From the NCBI RefSeq assembly GCF_006538745.1, contig NZ_BJLR01000035.1, positions 62,001-126,000 on the forward strand: a DNA stretch of 64,000 nucleotides, in the 5' to 3' direction. Each line of letters opens with the position of its first letter. Within the stretch, counting starts at the first letter, position 1. The stretch comes from Cellulomonas cellasea (lineage in GTDB: Bacteria; Actinomycetota; Actinomycetes; Actinomycetales; Cellulomonadaceae). Both the position numbers and the translations under genes were made by a program. Below are positions 8,512-18,771 of the stretch, piece by piece. The notes below the pieces were generated by a model. It saw only the letters and a program-made list of their open reading frames with translations. It ran no database searches and was not told the origin of the DNA.

Positions 8512-8939
8512 GATGACTCCCAAGTGAGGACGGTGGTGCAGGGCGGCGAGCAGGGGGACGAGCCGCCCGGGGAGGACGGCCGCCGCTGATGATGGTCAGC
8601 GCAGGACGAGCAGGTGGTGGCCTCGACGCGGGGCGCAGGACGGGCACGCGGAGGCATCCGCCCAGTCGATCACGGAGATCGTGGCCCGATCGTGCGGGAC
8701 GAGCATCCCGCGACCTGACCGTCCGACGTCCCTCGCCGAGGCAACCTGACGATCTTACCCGCCCGGGGCCAGGACCCCAAGCCGGTCCCGGGTGAGGCGT
8801 CGGCGAGCCCGACTGTGCGGGGCCGCGGGCGGGCGCGGCCGGGCTCCCGTGGGCCCCGCGGCGGCACGACGACGTCCGGCCGGCCGGTCCGCACGAGGGT
8901 GCGGGCGGGCTGGCCGGACGGTCGTGCGGTGGGGGTGGG
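8512..8939 (-). other. rplY-prs intergenic region
   Basis: 428 bases without a gene I can support. At 8874-8919 GTCCGGCC pairs with GGCCGGAC around an inner CCGCAC/GTGCGG stem; just after the prs stop, it could be the prs terminator. The rplY promoter should lie in the less GC-rich part around 8650-8760. No RNA gene recognised. Confidence 0.4.
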
Positions 8940-9923
8940 TCAGGCCTGGCCGTCGAACAGCGATGTGACCGAGCCGTCGTCGAAGACCTCGCGGATCGCC
9001 CGCGCGATGAGCGGGGCGATCGACAGCACCGTGAGCTGCTCGAACCGGCGGTCGTCGGCGATCGGCAGGGTGTCGGTGATGATGATCTCGCGCGCGCCGC
9101 ACTGCGACAGGCGGTCGATCGCGGGGTCGGAGAGCACGCCGTGCGTCGCGGCGACGATGACGTCCTTGGCCCCGGCCTCGAGCAGCACGCGCACCGCGCC
9201 CGTGATCGTCCCGGCCGTGTCGATCAGGTCGTCGACGAGCACGCAGCTGCGGCCCTCGACGTCACCGACGACCCGGTTCGCCTTGGTCGAGTTCGGCCGG
9301 TTGATGTCGCGCGTCTTGTGCACGAACGCGAGCGGGCCGCCGCCGAGCTTCGCGGCCCACTGCTCGGCGACCCGGATGCGGCCGGCGTCGGGCGAGACGA
9401 CCGTGACGTTCGTCGTGTCGACGCGCGTGCGGACGTACTCGGTGAGGATCGGCATGGCCCACAGGTGGTCGACCGGGCCGTCGAAGAAGCCCTGGATCTG
9501 GGCCGCGTGCAGGTCGACGCTCATCATCCGGTCGGCGCCCGCGGTCCGGAACAGGTCGGCCATGAGCCGGGCCGAGATCGGCTCGCGACCCCGGTGCTTC
9601 TTGTCCTGGCGCGCGTAGCCGTAGAACGGCGCGACGACCGTGATGGTCTTGGCCGAGGCGCGCTTGAGCGCGTCGACCATGAGCAGCTGCTCCATGAGCC
9701 ACTGGTTGATCGGCGCGGCGTGGCTCTGCAGGACGAACGCATCCGAGCCGCGCACCGACTCCCCGAAGCGCACGTAGATCTCGCCGTTCGCGAAGTCGTA
9801 GGCGGTGGTGGGGACGAGCGAGGTCCCGAGCTCCTCGGCGACCGAGGTCGCCAGCTCCGGGTGGGCTCGGCCCGAGACGAGCACCAGCCGTCGCTCGCCG
9901 TCGTTCGACACGGTCCCGATCAT
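8940..9923 (-). CDS. prs: Ribose-phosphate pyrophosphokinase (PRPP synthetase)
   Basis: 327 aa. Makes 5-phosphoribosyl-1-pyrophosphate from ribose-5-phosphate and ATP for nucleotide, His and Trp synthesis. Class I features are all present: [16 protein letters not shown], the ATP flexible loop [18 protein letters not shown], the metal-binding [13 protein letters not shown], and the PRPP loop [17 protein letters not shown] 9923 overlaps the glmU stop codon as ATGA, so it is translationally coupled to glmU, an order conserved in many bacteria. Confidence 0.97.
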   Translation of the reverse strand: MIGTVSNDGERRLVLVSGRAHPELATSVAEELGTSLVPTTAYDFANGEIYVRFGESVRGSDAFVLQSHAAPINQWLMEQLLMVDALKRASAKTITVVAPFYGYARQDKKHRGREPISARLMADLFRTAGADRMMSVDLHAAQIQGFFDGPVDHLWAMPILTEYVRTRVDTTNVTVVSPDAGRIRVAEQWAAKLGGGPLAFVHKTRDINRPNSTKANRVVGDVEGRSCVLVDDLIDTAGTITGAVRVLLEAGAKDVIVAATHGVLSDPAIDRLSQCGAREIIITDTLPIADDRRFEQLTVLSIAPLIARAIREVFDDGSVTSLFDGQA

Positions 9924-11572
9924 CGTGCGGTGTCCTTCGTGTCGGCCGGCAGGTCGTGGATCTCCGCGGGGTGGTCCGGGAGCGTCGGTGGAGGCGTGGG
10001 GGCCGGGCCGGCCGCGGCGCGCTGGGCGCGCTCGAGCTCGAGCCGGGCCTGCGGGGAGAGGTCCTCGGTGCTGCGGTCGCCCAGCGCGCGGGCGGCGGCC
10101 TCGGCGGCGGGCGTCCCGGCGCGGGCCCGCAGGACCCACGCGTCGATCGTGCGCTGCGGGCCGGCGCTCACGGCGAGCGCACCGGGCGGGACGTCGCGCC
10201 GGATGACGCTGCCCGCCCCGGTGTACGCGCCGTCGCCCACGGTGACCGGGGCGACGAACATGTTGTCCGAGCCGGTGCGGGCGTACGAGCCGATCGTCGT
10301 GCGGTGCTTGTTCACGCCGTCGTAGTTCACGAAGACGCTCGCGGCACCGATGTTCGTCTCGACGCCGATCGTGGCGTCCCCGACGTAGGACAGGTGCGGG
10401 ACCTTCGAGCCCTCGCCGATCTGCGCGTTCTTCGTCTCGACGAACGTGCCGATCTTGCCGCGGTCGCCCAGGTCGGTGCCGGGCCGCAGGTAGGCGAACG
10501 GGCCGACCGTGGCGCCCGCGCCGACGACCGCGCCGGAGCCGTGCGTGCGCACGACGCTCGCTCCCGCGCCGACCTTCACGTCGGTGAGCGTGGTGTCGGG
10601 GCCGACCGTCGCGCCCTCGCCGACCGTCGTGGCGCCGTGCAGCTGGGTGCCCGGCAGCAGCGTCACGTCGCGCGCGAGCTCGACGTCGACGTCGACCCAC
10701 GTGGTCGCCGGGTCGACGACCGTGACGCCCTCGCGCATCCAGTCCTCGAGCAGCCGGCGGTTGAGCTCGGCACGCAGCGCCGCGAGCTGGACGCGGTCGT
10801 TGACGCCCTCGACCAGCAGCGGGTCGTCGGTGCGCAGCGCGCGCACCCGGCCCCCGTCGGCGCGCGCGATCGCGAGCACGTCGGTCAGGTAGACCTCGCC
10901 CTGCGCGTTGTCCCGGCCCAGGCGGCCGAGCGCGGAGCGGAGCACGGTCGAGTCGAAGACGTAGACCGACGAGTTGATCTCGCGGATCTCGCGCTGCGCC
11001 TCGTCGGCGTCCTTCTCCTCGACGATGCCGAGCACGTCCGCCGTGCCGGCCTCGCGCAGGATGCGGCCGTAGCCCGTCGGGTCCTCGACCTCGGTCGTCA
11101 GCACCGTGACCGCGTTGGCGTCCGCGACGTGCGCGGCGAGCAGCTCCGCGAGCGTGTCGCCGTCGAGCAGCGGGACGTCGCCCGCGAGCACGACGACCGG
11201 GCCCTCGACCTGCAGGCCCACCGCGCTGCCGCTGCGGCCCGGGCCGTCGGTCGCCGCGGCCTGTCCGGCCTGGGCGGCGGCGTCGAGCACCGAGAGCGCG
11301 CACTGCACCGCGCGGCCGGTCCCCGGGATCGCGTCCTGGTCGGCGAGCAGGACCGTGGGGTCGAGCTCCCGGGCGTGGGCGGCGACCCGCTCCCGCTCGT
11401 GGCGGACGACGACGGTCACCCGCGCCGGCTCGAGCCGGCGGGCCGCGACGAGCGCGTGCCCGAGCAGGCTGCGGCCGGCGATCGTGTGCAGGACCTTGGG
11501 TGTCGCCGAGCGCATCCGGGTGCCCTCACCTGCGGCGAGGACGACGACGGCGGCTGGGCGGGGGGCTGTCAC
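9920..11572 (-). CDS. glmU: Bifunctional GlmU (N-acetylglucosamine-1-P uridylyltransferase / GlcN-1-P acetyltransferase)
   Basis: 550 aa, longer than the roughly 450-500 usual because of a disordered Pro/Ala-rich tail (after about residue 480). Makes UDP-GlcNAc for peptidoglycan. The N-terminal uridylyltransferase shows [13 protein letters not shown] and [14 protein letters not shown]. The C-terminal left-handed beta-helix has hexapeptide repeats, with [13 protein letters not shown] and [15 protein letters not shown] carrying the acetyltransferase residues. GTG 11572 is chosen because GAGGAG lies nine bases upstream and it starts right at the conserved [10 protein letters not shown] strand. 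The stop overlaps prs. Confidence 0.96.
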   Translation of the reverse strand: MTAPRPAAVVVLAAGEGTRMRSATPKVLHTIAGRSLLGHALVAARRLEPARVTVVVRHERERVAAHARELDPTVLLADQDAIPGTGRAVQCALSVLDAAAQAGQAAATDGPGRSGSAVGLQVEGPVVVLAGDVPLLDGDTLAELLAAHVADANAVTVLTTEVEDPTGYGRILREAGTADVLGIVEEKDADEAQREIREINSSVYVFDSTVLRSALGRLGRDNAQGEVYLTDVLAIARADGGRVRALRTDDPLLVEGVNDRVQLAALRAELNRRLLEDWMREGVTVVDPATTWVDVDVELARDVTLLPGTQLHGATTVGEGATVGPDTTLTDVKVGAGASVVRTHGSGAVVGAGATVGPFAYLRPGTDLGDRGKIGTFVETKNAQIGEGSKVPHLSYVGDATIGVETNIGAASVFVNYDGVNKHRTTIGSYARTGSDNMFVAPVTVGDGAYTGAGSVIRRDVPPGALAVSAGPQRTIDAWVLRARAGTPAAEAAARALGDRSTEDLSPQARLELERAQRAAAGPAPTPPPTLPDHPAEIHDLPADTKDTAR

Positions 11573-12083
11573 CTGTGGGTGCTCCTCGCGGACTGCCCGA
11601 GGGTTCGGGCGGCGGATCTGGCGCGAGTGCACTCTACCGCCGTGCGGAGGGCCCCCCGCGCCGCCCGGACCTCGCCGGGGGCCGGCCGGGCACCGCGCCG
11701 CCGGGTTCGCCCGGTTCGTCCGGCCCGGCCCTGGTGCCGGGCCCGACGGGCGCACGCGGCCCGGGCCACCCTGCTCCGCCCCCAGGATTCGAACCCGGAC
11801 CGCAAGGCACCAAAGGCCTGCGTGCTGCCGTTACACCAGGGCGGATTGTCGGCTCGCCACGCGCCGGACCGGCCCGTGCCGGGTCCGTGCCGTGCGGACC
11901 CGGGACGACCGGCACCGCTCGGCACCGACCGGCGCGGGCCGCACCGACCGACGGGCCCCCGCGGGGGCCGCGACCGCCACGAGCCGACGACGACCGACGG
12001 GACGACCGTCGGCCGACCAGTCTGCCAGCCCGGCGCCGCCCCGGCCCCGGCCGCCGTCCCGGCAGTGCTGCGATGATGGGCCC
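11573..12083. other. glmU upstream region and regulator promoter
   Basis: Contains the tRNA-Gln gene (11774-11845), the glmU ribosome binding site (GAGGAG at 11582-11587 on the minus strand) and, around 12010-12083, the promoter of the TetR-type gene. Between 11846 and 12010 I see only low-complexity GC-rich DNA. Confidence 0.4.
11774..11845 (-). tRNA. tRNA-Gln (UUG)
   Basis: 72-nt cloverleaf on the minus strand. The acceptor stem TCCGCCC pairs with GGGCGGA and the discriminator is G. The T-arm has the standard TTCGAAT loop. The anticodon loop CTTTGGT gives UUG, read as Gln. No CCA is encoded. It lies directly upstream of glmU, a frequent actinobacterial arrangement. Confidence 0.93.
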
Positions 12084-12722
12084 GTGGCTACCGAGACGAG
12101 GCGGACGACGCGTGCGCGCATGACCGGCGTGCAGCGGCGCGAGCAGCTGCTCGACGTGAGCCGGCGGCTGTTCGCGGAGAAGGGCTTCGAGCTCACGAGC
12201 GTCGAGGAGATCGCCGCGCGCGCCGAGGTCTCCAAGCCCGTGGTCTACGAGCACTTCGGCGGCAAGGAGGGCGTCTACGCCGTCGTCGTCGACCGGGAGA
12301 TCCGCGCGCTCACCGGTGCTCTGACGGCGGCGCTCGCCGGCGGGGGCCACCCCAAGGTGCTCGTCGAGCGCACCGCGCTCGCGCTGCTCACCTACATCGA
12401 GACGTCGACCGACGGCTTCCAGATCCTCGTGCGCGACTCCCCCGTGGCGCAGGCGACCGGGACGTTCTCGAGCCTCATCGGCGACGTCGCGACCCAGGTC
12501 GAGCACCTGCTCGCGGACCAGTTCAAGCGCCAGGGCCTCGACCCCAAGACCGCCCCGATCTACGCCCAGATGCTCGTCGGGATGGTCGCGCTGACCGGCC
12601 AGCACTGGCTCGACGCGCGCCGCCCCGGCAAGGCCGACGTCGCGGCGCACCTGGTCAACCTCGCCTGGAACGGGCTGTCGGGGCTCGAGCGCCGCCCGAC
12701 GCTCACGTCGACCGACAGCTGA
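12084..12722 (+). CDS. TetR/AcrR-family transcriptional regulator
   Basis: 212 aa. The N-terminal helix-turn-helix is typical: QLLDVSRRLFAEKGFELTSV, EEIAARAEVSKPVVYEHFGG, KEGVYAVVVDRE. The C-terminal ligand/dimer domain (about 80-205) gives no ligand clue. GTG 12084 has a weak ribosome site; ATG 12120 is a possible shorter start. It is followed by a MarR-type gene. Such a TetR gene downstream of glmU is common in actinobacteria, but its regulon is not evident here. Confidence 0.88.
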   Translation: MATETRRTTRARMTGVQRREQLLDVSRRLFAEKGFELTSVEEIAARAEVSKPVVYEHFGGKEGVYAVVVDREIRALTGALTAALAGGGHPKVLVERTALALLTYIETSTDGFQILVRDSPVAQATGTFSSLIGDVATQVEHLLADQFKRQGLDPKTAPIYAQMLVGMVALTGQHWLDARRPGKADVAAHLVNLAWNGLSGLERRPTLTSTDS

Positions 12723-12763
12723 CGCCGCGCCGCCGGCGGCACGCTGCCCGCGCCTGCCCGGTA

Positions 12764-12781
12764 TCTCGATGTCGAGTAACC
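12764..12781 (+). promoter_or_regulatory. MarR-type palindromic operator
   Basis: TATCTCGATGTCGAGTAA has a CTCGA-TG-TCGAG core (12765-12776), resembling operators bound by MarR/OhrR-family proteins. It lies just before the MarR gene at 12789, which suggests autoregulation from a promoter very close to the start codon. Confidence 0.55.
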
Positions 12782-12788
12782 TCGCGCC

Positions 12789-13466
12789 ATGACGGCTCGA
12801 GCGGCGGACGGACGGGGCGGCGGGCCCACGCGCACGCCCGCTGCCGGGCCGGACGCCGGGAGTACGGGCCCGGCCGGGTCCGCCGCGCGCGAGGGCGACG
12901 CGGGCAGCGCGGGCCCCGTCGGCGCGGCGGGCGCGATCGGCGGCACGGACGCGGGCGGCACCGCGGGTCCCCCGGTGCGGGACGAGGTCGACCGCATCGT
13001 CGAGGCGTGGGGACGGGTGCGCCCGGACCTCGACGTCACGCCGCTCACGGTGCTCTCGCGCGTGAGCCGCCTCGCGCGGCACCTCGACCTGGCCCGGCGC
13101 GGGGCGTTCGCCCGCCACGAGCTCGAGACGTGGGAGTTCGACGTGCTGTCGGCGCTGCGGCGGGCGGGCGCGCCCTACCGGCTCTCCCCCGGCGCGCTGC
13201 TGACCCAGACGCTCGTCACGAGCGGCACGATGACCAACCGGATCGACCGGCTCGCAGAGCGCGGCCTCGTCGAGCGGCAGCCGTCCCCCGAGGACCGGCG
13301 CGGCGTGCTCGTGCAGCTCACCGGCACGGGGCTCGCGCGCGTCGACGCGGCGTTCAGCGACCTGCTCGACGTCGAGCGCCGCCTGCTCGCGGTGCTGACC
13401 GAGGCCGAGCACGCGACGCTCGCGACCCTGCTGCGGGACGTGGTCGCCCCGTTCGACGCGCCCTGA
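12789..13466 (+). CDS. MarR-family transcriptional regulator
   Basis: 225 aa. Residues 1-60 are a Gly/Ala-rich, probably disordered extension. The winged helix-turn-helix follows: WEFDVLSALRRAG, LTQTLVTSGTMTNRIDRLAE and the wing LVERQPSPEDRRGVLVQLT, then a long dimerisation helix. A palindromic operator overlaps the upstream region, so it probably represses itself. It converges on the ABC-F gene. No adjacent divergent target gene suggests its inducer. Confidence 0.9.
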   Translation: MTARAADGRGGGPTRTPAAGPDAGSTGPAGSAAREGDAGSAGPVGAAGAIGGTDAGGTAGPPVRDEVDRIVEAWGRVRPDLDVTPLTVLSRVSRLARHLDLARRGAFARHELETWEFDVLSALRRAGAPYRLSPGALLTQTLVTSGTMTNRIDRLAERGLVERQPSPEDRRGVLVQLTGTGLARVDAAFSDLLDVERRLLAVLTEAEHATLATLLRDVVAPFDAP

Positions 13467-13500
13467 CGCCCTCCCGGGCGGACTCTCGCGGCGCGGGCGC

Positions 13501-15366
13501 TCAGCCGGCCGTCTCCGCCGCCTCGAGCCACGCCTCCTCGAGCTCCTCGCGCTCGGTCGCGAGCGCGCGCAGCTCGGCGTCGAGGGCCAGGACGGCCTGG
13601 TGGTCGGTCGCCTGCGCGGCCATCTTCTCGTGCAGCTTCCCCTCGAGCTCCGTGATCTTCGCGAGGCGCCGCTCGATGCGCTGGGTCTCCTTGCGCGCGG
13701 CGCGCTGGTCGGCCGCGGAGGGAGCCGGTGCACCGGCGTCCGGCCCGCCGCCCGCCTGCTCGGCGCCCGCGGCGGCTCCGGTGTCCGCGCTCACCGCCCC
13801 CGGGGCACCCGAGCCGCCGCCGCCCGCCATGGCCGCGCGCCGCAGCTCGAGGTACTGCTCGACGCCGCCGGGCAGGTCGCGCACCTGGCCGTCGCCGAGC
13901 AGCGCGACCTGCCGGTCGCACACGCGCTCGAGCAGGTACCGGTCGTGCGAGACGACGATGAGCGTGCCCGGCCAGCCGTCGAGCAGGTCCTCGAGCGCCG
14001 CGAGCGTGTCGGTGTCGAGGTCGTTGGTCGGCTCGTCGAGCAGCAGGACGTTGGGCTCGCCGACGAGCAGGCGCAGGAGCTGCAGCCGGCGCCGCTCGCC
14101 GCCCGAGAGGTCCCGCACCGGCGTGCGCGCGCGGTCCTTGGTGAAGCCCAGCCGCTCGACGAGCTGCGCGGCGGTGAGCTCCTTGCCGCCCGCGACGACG
14201 GTGCGCTTCTCCCGCTCGACGACCTCGACGACCCGCATCTCACGGAGCTCGTCGAGGTCCTCGACGTCCTGGGTCAGCTCGGCGACCTGGACCGTCTTGC
14301 CGCGCTTGACGCGGCCGCTCGTCGGCTCGAGGCGGCCCGAGAGCAGCTTGAGCAGCGTCGTCTTGCCCGCGCCGTTGACGCCCACGACCCCGTACCGGTC
14401 CCCCGGGCCGAGCCGCCAGGTCACGTCGTCGAGCAGCGTGCGCGTCGTCGTCGCCCCCGTCGCGTCGTCGGGCGCGTCGAAGCGCAGCGTCACGTCCTCG
14501 AGGTCGAGCACGTCCTTGCCGAGCCGGCTCGTCGCCATCCGCGTGAGCTCGAGGCGGTCGCGCGGCGGCGGCTCGTCGGCGATGAGCTCGGCGGCCGCGT
14601 CGAGGCGGAACTTGGGCTTCGAGGTCCGCGCCGGGGCGCCGCGGCGCAGCCACGCGAGCTCCTTGCGCAGCAGGTTCTGGCGCTTCTCCTCGGTGACCGA
14701 CGCGCTGCGCTGGCGCTCGGCGCGCGCGAGCACGTAGGCCGCGTAGCCGCCGTCGTACTGCTCGACGGACCCCTCGTTGACCTCCCAGGTCCGCGTGCAG
14801 ACCGCATCGAGGAACCAGCGGTCGTGCGTGACGACCACGAGCGCCCCGGTGCCGCGCGCGTAGCGGGCCACGAGGTGCTCCGCGAGCCACGCGACGCCCT
14901 CGACGTCGAGGTGGTTGGTCGGCTCGTCGAGCGCGAGGACCTCGTGGTCGCGCACGAGCAGCGCCGCGAGCGCGACCCGCCGGCGCTGGCCGCCCGAGAG
15001 GTTGGCGACGTCGTCGGTCAGGTCGAGGTCCGCGAGCAGGCCCGCGTGCACCGACCGGACGCGGGGGTCGCGGGCCCAGGTGTGCTCGTCGGCGTCGCCG
15101 TGCACGATCTCGCGGACCGTCGCGCCCGCGGGCAGCTCGTCGCGCTGGTCGAGGAGCGCGACGCGGACGCCGCCGGCGCGCGTGACCCGCCCGGAGTCGG
15201 CGGGCTGGAGGCCGGCGAGGACCCGCAGGAGCGTCGACTTCCCGGCGCCGTTGGGGCCGACGACGCCGACGCGCATGCCGTCGTCGACGCCGATGCTGAG
15301 CTCGTCGAGGAGCGTGCGGGTACCGAGGGTGAGCGACACGGAGTCCGCTCCGAGCAGGTGGGCCAT
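13501..15366 (-). CDS. ABC-F family ATPase
   Basis: 621 aa with two ABC ATPase domains and no membrane segment. Walker A motifs GPNGAGKST (about residue 36) and GVNGAGKTT (about 330) each pair with a signature (LSGGQRRR, LSGGERRR) and a Walker B ending LALDEPTNHLD or LLLDEPTNDLD. A charged linker (QNLLRKELAWLRRGAPART) lies between them and a coiled coil at the C-terminus. ABC-F proteins act on the ribosome as translation or antibiotic-protection factors. The place beside ispE and rsmA is a conserved actinobacterial housekeeping arrangement, so I favour a general Uup/Etta-like role over a dedicated resistance gene. ATG 15366 starts at the conserved region. Confidence 0.92.
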   Translation of the reverse strand: MAHLLGADSVSLTLGTRTLLDELSIGVDDGMRVGVVGPNGAGKSTLLRVLAGLQPADSGRVTRAGGVRVALLDQRDELPAGATVREIVHGDADEHTWARDPRVRSVHAGLLADLDLTDDVANLSGGQRRRVALAALLVRDHEVLALDEPTNHLDVEGVAWLAEHLVARYARGTGALVVVTHDRWFLDAVCTRTWEVNEGSVEQYDGGYAAYVLARAERQRSASVTEEKRQNLLRKELAWLRRGAPARTSKPKFRLDAAAELIADEPPPRDRLELTRMATSRLGKDVLDLEDVTLRFDAPDDATGATTTRTLLDDVTWRLGPGDRYGVVGVNGAGKTTLLKLLSGRLEPTSGRVKRGKTVQVAELTQDVEDLDELREMRVVEVVEREKRTVVAGGKELTAAQLVERLGFTKDRARTPVRDLSGGERRRLQLLRLLVGEPNVLLLDEPTNDLDTDTLAALEDLLDGWPGTLIVVSHDRYLLERVCDRQVALLGDGQVRDLPGGVEQYLELRRAAMAGGGGSGAPGAVSADTGAAAGAEQAGGGPDAGAPAPSAADQRAARKETQRIERRLAKITELEGKLHEKMAAQATDHQAVLALDAELRALATEREELEEAWLEAAETAG

Positions 15367-15510
15367 CAGGATCTTCCGCCGGGGGTGGGGTGCGGGTGCA
15401 CGAGCACGTGAGGGTACGGGGACGGTGCGGCCGTGCGTCGCCACGAGCCGCCGCAGCCGCCGGGAGGGGACGGGTGGGCGCACGCCGCGGCCGCGGCTCC
15501 GGTGGTCAGG

Positions 15511-16446
15511 TCACTCCGGCCCGGAGGTCACGACGCGCGCACCCGGGACCGGGCCGACCGCGGTGAGCACCGAGTCGGCGACGCCCGCCGCGGTCATGGC
15601 CGCGGCGATGACGAGGGCGTGCTGGCGGCTGCGGGCGAGGGCCGCGATCGTCGGGCCCGAGCCGGAGACGACGACGCCGAGCGCGCCCGCGTCCTCGGCG
15701 ACCGCCAGCGGCTCGGCGAGGTTCGGCGCGAGCTCGAGCGCCGCGGCCTGCAGGTCGTTGTGCAGCGCCCGCCCGAGCGCCCGCGGGTCGCCCGCGCGCA
15801 GCGCCTGCATGAGGCTGACCTCGGTCTCGTGGCCGCCGCCACCCATGTGCAGCTCGTCGAACGCCGCGTACACCGCGGGCGTCGAGAGGCCCTCGTCCTG
15901 CACCGCGAACGCCCAGTGGTACTCGCCGCGGCACAGCGCGGGCGTCAGCAGGTCACCGCGCCCCGAGCCGACCGCCGTGTGCCCGAGCAGCCCGAACGGC
16001 ACGTCGGAGCCGAGCGACGCCGCGAGCTCGTGCAGCTCGTCGCGGGACAGGCCCGTCCGCCAGTGCGCGTCGCACGCGATGAGCGCCGCCGCCGCGTCGG
16101 CCGAGCCGCCGGCCATGCCGCCCGCGACGGGCACCGACTTGTGCACGTGCAGGTGCACGCCCTCGTCGATCCCGGCGTGGTCGGCGAGCGCCCGTGCGGC
16201 GCGCAGCGCGAGGTTGGAGCCGTCGGTCGGCACGAGGTGCGCCTGCGGCCCGGTGACCGAGAGGGTCAGGCCCTCGCCGGGCGTCGCGACGACGTCCTCG
16301 TACACCGACACGGCCTGGAACACCGTCGCGAGCGGGTGGTAGCCGTCGGCCTCGCGCCGACCGACGCGCAGCGCCAGGTTGACCTTGCCGGGTGCGCGGA
16401 CCCGGACCTCACGGTCGGCGCGGATCTCCGTGGGGCTCGACGTCAC
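15511..16446 (-). CDS. ispE: 4-diphosphocytidyl-2-C-methyl-D-erythritol kinase
   Basis: 311 aa. Phosphorylates CDP-methylerythritol in the MEP isoprenoid pathway. GHMP kinase signatures: [13 protein letters not shown] at the N-terminus, [14 protein letters not shown], the ATP loop [16 protein letters not shown] (about residue 100) and [12 protein letters not shown] near the end. The GTG start at 16446 overlaps the rsmA stop as GTGA, so the two genes are translationally coupled. Confidence 0.96.
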   Translation of the reverse strand: MTSSPTEIRADREVRVRAPGKVNLALRVGRREADGYHPLATVFQAVSVYEDVVATPGEGLTLSVTGPQAHLVPTDGSNLALRAARALADHAGIDEGVHLHVHKSVPVAGGMAGGSADAAAALIACDAHWRTGLSRDELHELAASLGSDVPFGLLGHTAVGSGRGDLLTPALCRGEYHWAFAVQDEGLSTPAVYAAFDELHMGGGGHETEVSLMQALRAGDPRALGRALHNDLQAAALELAPNLAEPLAVAEDAGALGVVVSGSGPTIAALARSRQHALVIAAAMTAAGVADSVLTAVGPVPGARVVTSGPE

Positions 16447-17429
16447 GGTTCCACTGTGCCAGGTCCGCCCGGGGACGGCGCGGAGGCGTCGGCGAGCGGG
16501 GCGCGCGCCGCCGCGGCGTCGGCGAGCGCCGCGGCGATGCGGGCGAACCCGTCGACGTCGACGCGCTCGCCGCGGGCCTGCGGGTCGACCCCGGCGGCCT
16601 CGAGCGCGGCCACGGCGGCGTCCGCGGACCCCGCGAGCCCGGCGAGCGCCGAGCGCAGCATCTTGCGCCGCTGCGCGAACGCCGTGTCGACGACGGCGAA
16701 CACCTGCTCGCGCGTCGCGGACGTGGCCGGCGGCTCGCGGCGGTCGAGTCGCACGAGCGCGGAGTCGACGTTCGGCACGGGCCAGAACACGCTGCGCCCG
16801 ATCGTCGAGGTGCGGCGGGCGTCGGCGTACCAGGCGACCTTCGCGGACGGGACGCCGTAGACCCGGCTGCCGGGCGGCGCGGCGAGCCGGTCGGCGACCT
16901 CGGCCTGGACCATGACGAGCACGCGCTCGAGCGTCGGGAAGCGCTCGAGGAAGGTCAGGAGCACCGGGACGGAGACGTTGTAGGGCAGGTTCGCGACGAG
17001 GGCGGTCGGCGGGCGGCCGGGCAGGGTGCGGACGTCGAGCGCGTCGGCCAGCACGATCGTCAGGCGCGCGGCGGCGTCGACGGCGGCGTCCTCGACCGGG
17101 CGGTCGCCCTCGTGCGGCCCGGAGACCACGAGGTTCGGGACGTGCGCGCGCGCCGTCGCGGGGAGCAGCCGCGCGAGCACCGGGTCGATCTCGACCGCGA
17201 GCACGTCGGCGCCCGCCTCGAGCAGGCCCAGCGTCAGCGACCCGAGACCCGGGCCGACCTCGACGACCCGCTCCCCCGGCTGCACGGCCGCCTGCCGGAC
17301 GATCTTGCGCACCGTCCCGCCGTCGAGCACGAAGTTCTGCCCGAGGGTCTTGGTGGGACGGATGCCCGCGCGCTCGGCGAGCTGCCGGATCTCCGCGGGC
17401 CCGAGCAGGGGTCCGGGGGTGTCGGTCAT
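16443..17429 (-). CDS. rsmA: 16S rRNA (A1518/A1519) dimethyltransferase
   Basis: 328 aa (KsgA/RsmA). Dimethylates two adenines near the 3' end of 16S rRNA. Motifs in order: [14 protein letters not shown]-binding [28 protein letters not shown], catalytic [11 protein letters not shown], and the C-terminal [15 protein letters not shown] 17429 precedes the conserved N-terminus by the normal distance. Overlaps ispE by four bases. Confidence 0.96.
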   Translation of the reverse strand: MTDTPGPLLGPAEIRQLAERAGIRPTKTLGQNFVLDGGTVRKIVRQAAVQPGERVVEVGPGLGSLTLGLLEAGADVLAVEIDPVLARLLPATARAHVPNLVVSGPHEGDRPVEDAAVDAAARLTIVLADALDVRTLPGRPPTALVANLPYNVSVPVLLTFLERFPTLERVLVMVQAEVADRLAAPPGSRVYGVPSAKVAWYADARRTSTIGRSVFWPVPNVDSALVRLDRREPPATSATREQVFAVVDTAFAQRRKMLRSALAGLAGSADAAVAALEAAGVDPQARGERVDVDGFARIAAALADAAAARAPLADASAPSPGGPGTVEP

Positions 17430-17463
17430 GCGCAGGAGCCTAACCGGGGGCGCTCGGCGGGCA

Positions 17464-17509
17464 CGACGACGCCCCGCCCCCACCGAGGGGTGGGGACGGG
17501 GCGTCGTCG
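17464..17509 (-). terminator. Terminator of rpf-like gene
   Basis: CGACGACGCCCCG (17464-17476) pairs perfectly with CGGGGCGTCGTCG (17497-17509), with an inner CCCCACC/GGTGGGG extension. It starts a few bases beyond the stop of the leftward rpf-like gene and separates it from rsmA. Confidence 0.8.
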
Positions 17510-17514
17510 GTCGA

Positions 17515-18771
17515 TCAGGAGAACAGGTTCTTCCCGCAGTGCGGCCACTGGCCGGCACCCGAGCGGTTGTAGAGCATCTTGGCGCGCGCCGTCTGCTCCT
17601 CCGCCGACGCGTCGGACGGGAGGCCGGCACCGCCGACCGCCTGCCACGTCGCGACCGAGAACTGGTACAGGCCGTGGTACTTGCCCGTCGCGGACACGAT
17701 CGACGGGTTGCCACCGGACTCGCACTTCGCGAGCGCGGCCCAGTTGAGCGAGTCGGCGTCGCCGCCGGCCGTGACGGGCGAGCCCGTCGCCGGGGCGGAC
17801 TCGGCCGCAGGGGCCGCCGCCGCCTTGGGCGTGGGCGCCGGGCGCGGCTTGCTGCCGACCGCGACGACCTCGTCGACCGGGGCCTGCGTGACCTGGTCGG
17901 AGACCGGCTCGCGCGCCGTCTCGACGCCGTCGACCGTCGTGACGCGCTCGACGACCGTGCGGACCCCGGCGACGCCCTCGGTCACGACGGCCTTCTGGCC
18001 GACGAACCGCCCGGCGTCGTCCTGCGTCACCGACGCGAACGGCAGCTCGACGGTCGTGGTCACGTCCTGCACCACGACGCGTGTGACGACGACGGTCACC
18101 CGGCCGTCGGCACCGGGGCGGACGGCGACGGTGTCACGCTCGCCCAGCACCACGCCGAGGCGCTCGAGGGCCGTCGCGACGTCGGTCACGCCGTCGGGCA
18201 CCGGAAGGGTCTCGCCGTCGCGGAGCACGTCCGCGGGGCCGTCGAGCGTGAGGTCGCCCGCGAGGAACGGGCGGCCCGTGCCGTTGGAGCGCGACGCGAC
18301 GAGCTGGACGTCGCCGCCGCGGCCGGCGAGCGCCTCGAGGGCCTCGTCGGCGCTGAGCGCGGTGGTCCAGACGGACTCGTCGACGCCGTCGGTACGGACG
18401 GTCACGAGGCGCGCGTGGCGCACGACGACGTCGGAGCCGTCCTGCAGGGCGCCGTCGGGGGCGACCGTGTCGCGCGTGCCGACGGTGACGTCGTGCTCCT
18501 CGAGGAGTCCCTCGACGCTGCCGGCGAAGGTCGTGACCCGGGTCTCGACGCCGTCGACGTCGAGCGTGACGGTCTTGTGCGCCTGGGCCGTGACGGCCGT
18601 GCCGGTCGCGAGGACCAGGGCCGCGGAGAGCGCGGCGACGAGGCGGAGGCGGGCTCGGCCGGAGTCGGAGGACCCGGTGAGGCGCGAGCGCAGGGAGGCG
18701 GTCGGGGAGAGCTGGGGCTCGGTGGCTGTCTCGGCGGTGTCGCCGGCGGGGGTCAGGGAGGGGAAGCGCAC
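17515..18771 (-). CDS. rpfB: Resuscitation-promoting factor, RpfB-like
   Basis: 418 aa exported protein. A membrane/signal segment ([21 protein letters not shown]) is followed by DUF348 repeats ([18 protein letters not shown] and two more), a G5 domain (about 255-330) and an Ala/Pro linker. The C-terminal Rpf catalytic domain runs [16 protein letters not shown] to HCGKNLFS, with the glutamate of KCESGG as catalytic acid and paired cysteines. Rpf enzymes cleave peptidoglycan and help regrowth from dormancy. GTG 18771 is the best start; the cognate ribosome site is weak. A 19-nt element shared with the next cell-wall hydrolase lies 237 bases upstream. Confidence 0.93.
   Translation of the reverse strand: MRFPSLTPAGDTAETATEPQLSPTASLRSRLTGSSDSGRARLRLVAALSAALVLATGTAVTAQAHKTVTLDVDGVETRVTTFAGSVEGLLEEHDVTVGTRDTVAPDGALQDGSDVVVRHARLVTVRTDGVDESVWTTALSADEALEALAGRGGDVQLVASRSNGTGRPFLAGDLTLDGPADVLRDGETLPVPDGVTDVATALERLGVVLGERDTVAVRPGADGRVTVVVTRVVVQDVTTTVELPFASVTQDDAGRFVGQKAVVTEGVAGVRTVVERVTTVDGVETAREPVSDQVTQAPVDEVVAVGSKPRPAPTPKAAAAPAAESAPATGSPVTAGGDADSLNWAALAKCESGGNPSIVSATGKYHGLYQFSVATWQAVGGAGLPSDASAEEQTARAKMLYNRSGAGQWPHCGKNLFS

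Noticed and set aside
13501-15366. Dedicated antibiotic-resistance ABC-F gene
   Set aside because: Its place in the conserved rsmA-ispE cluster points to a housekeeping ABC-F; nothing in the sequence shows a specific resistance role.
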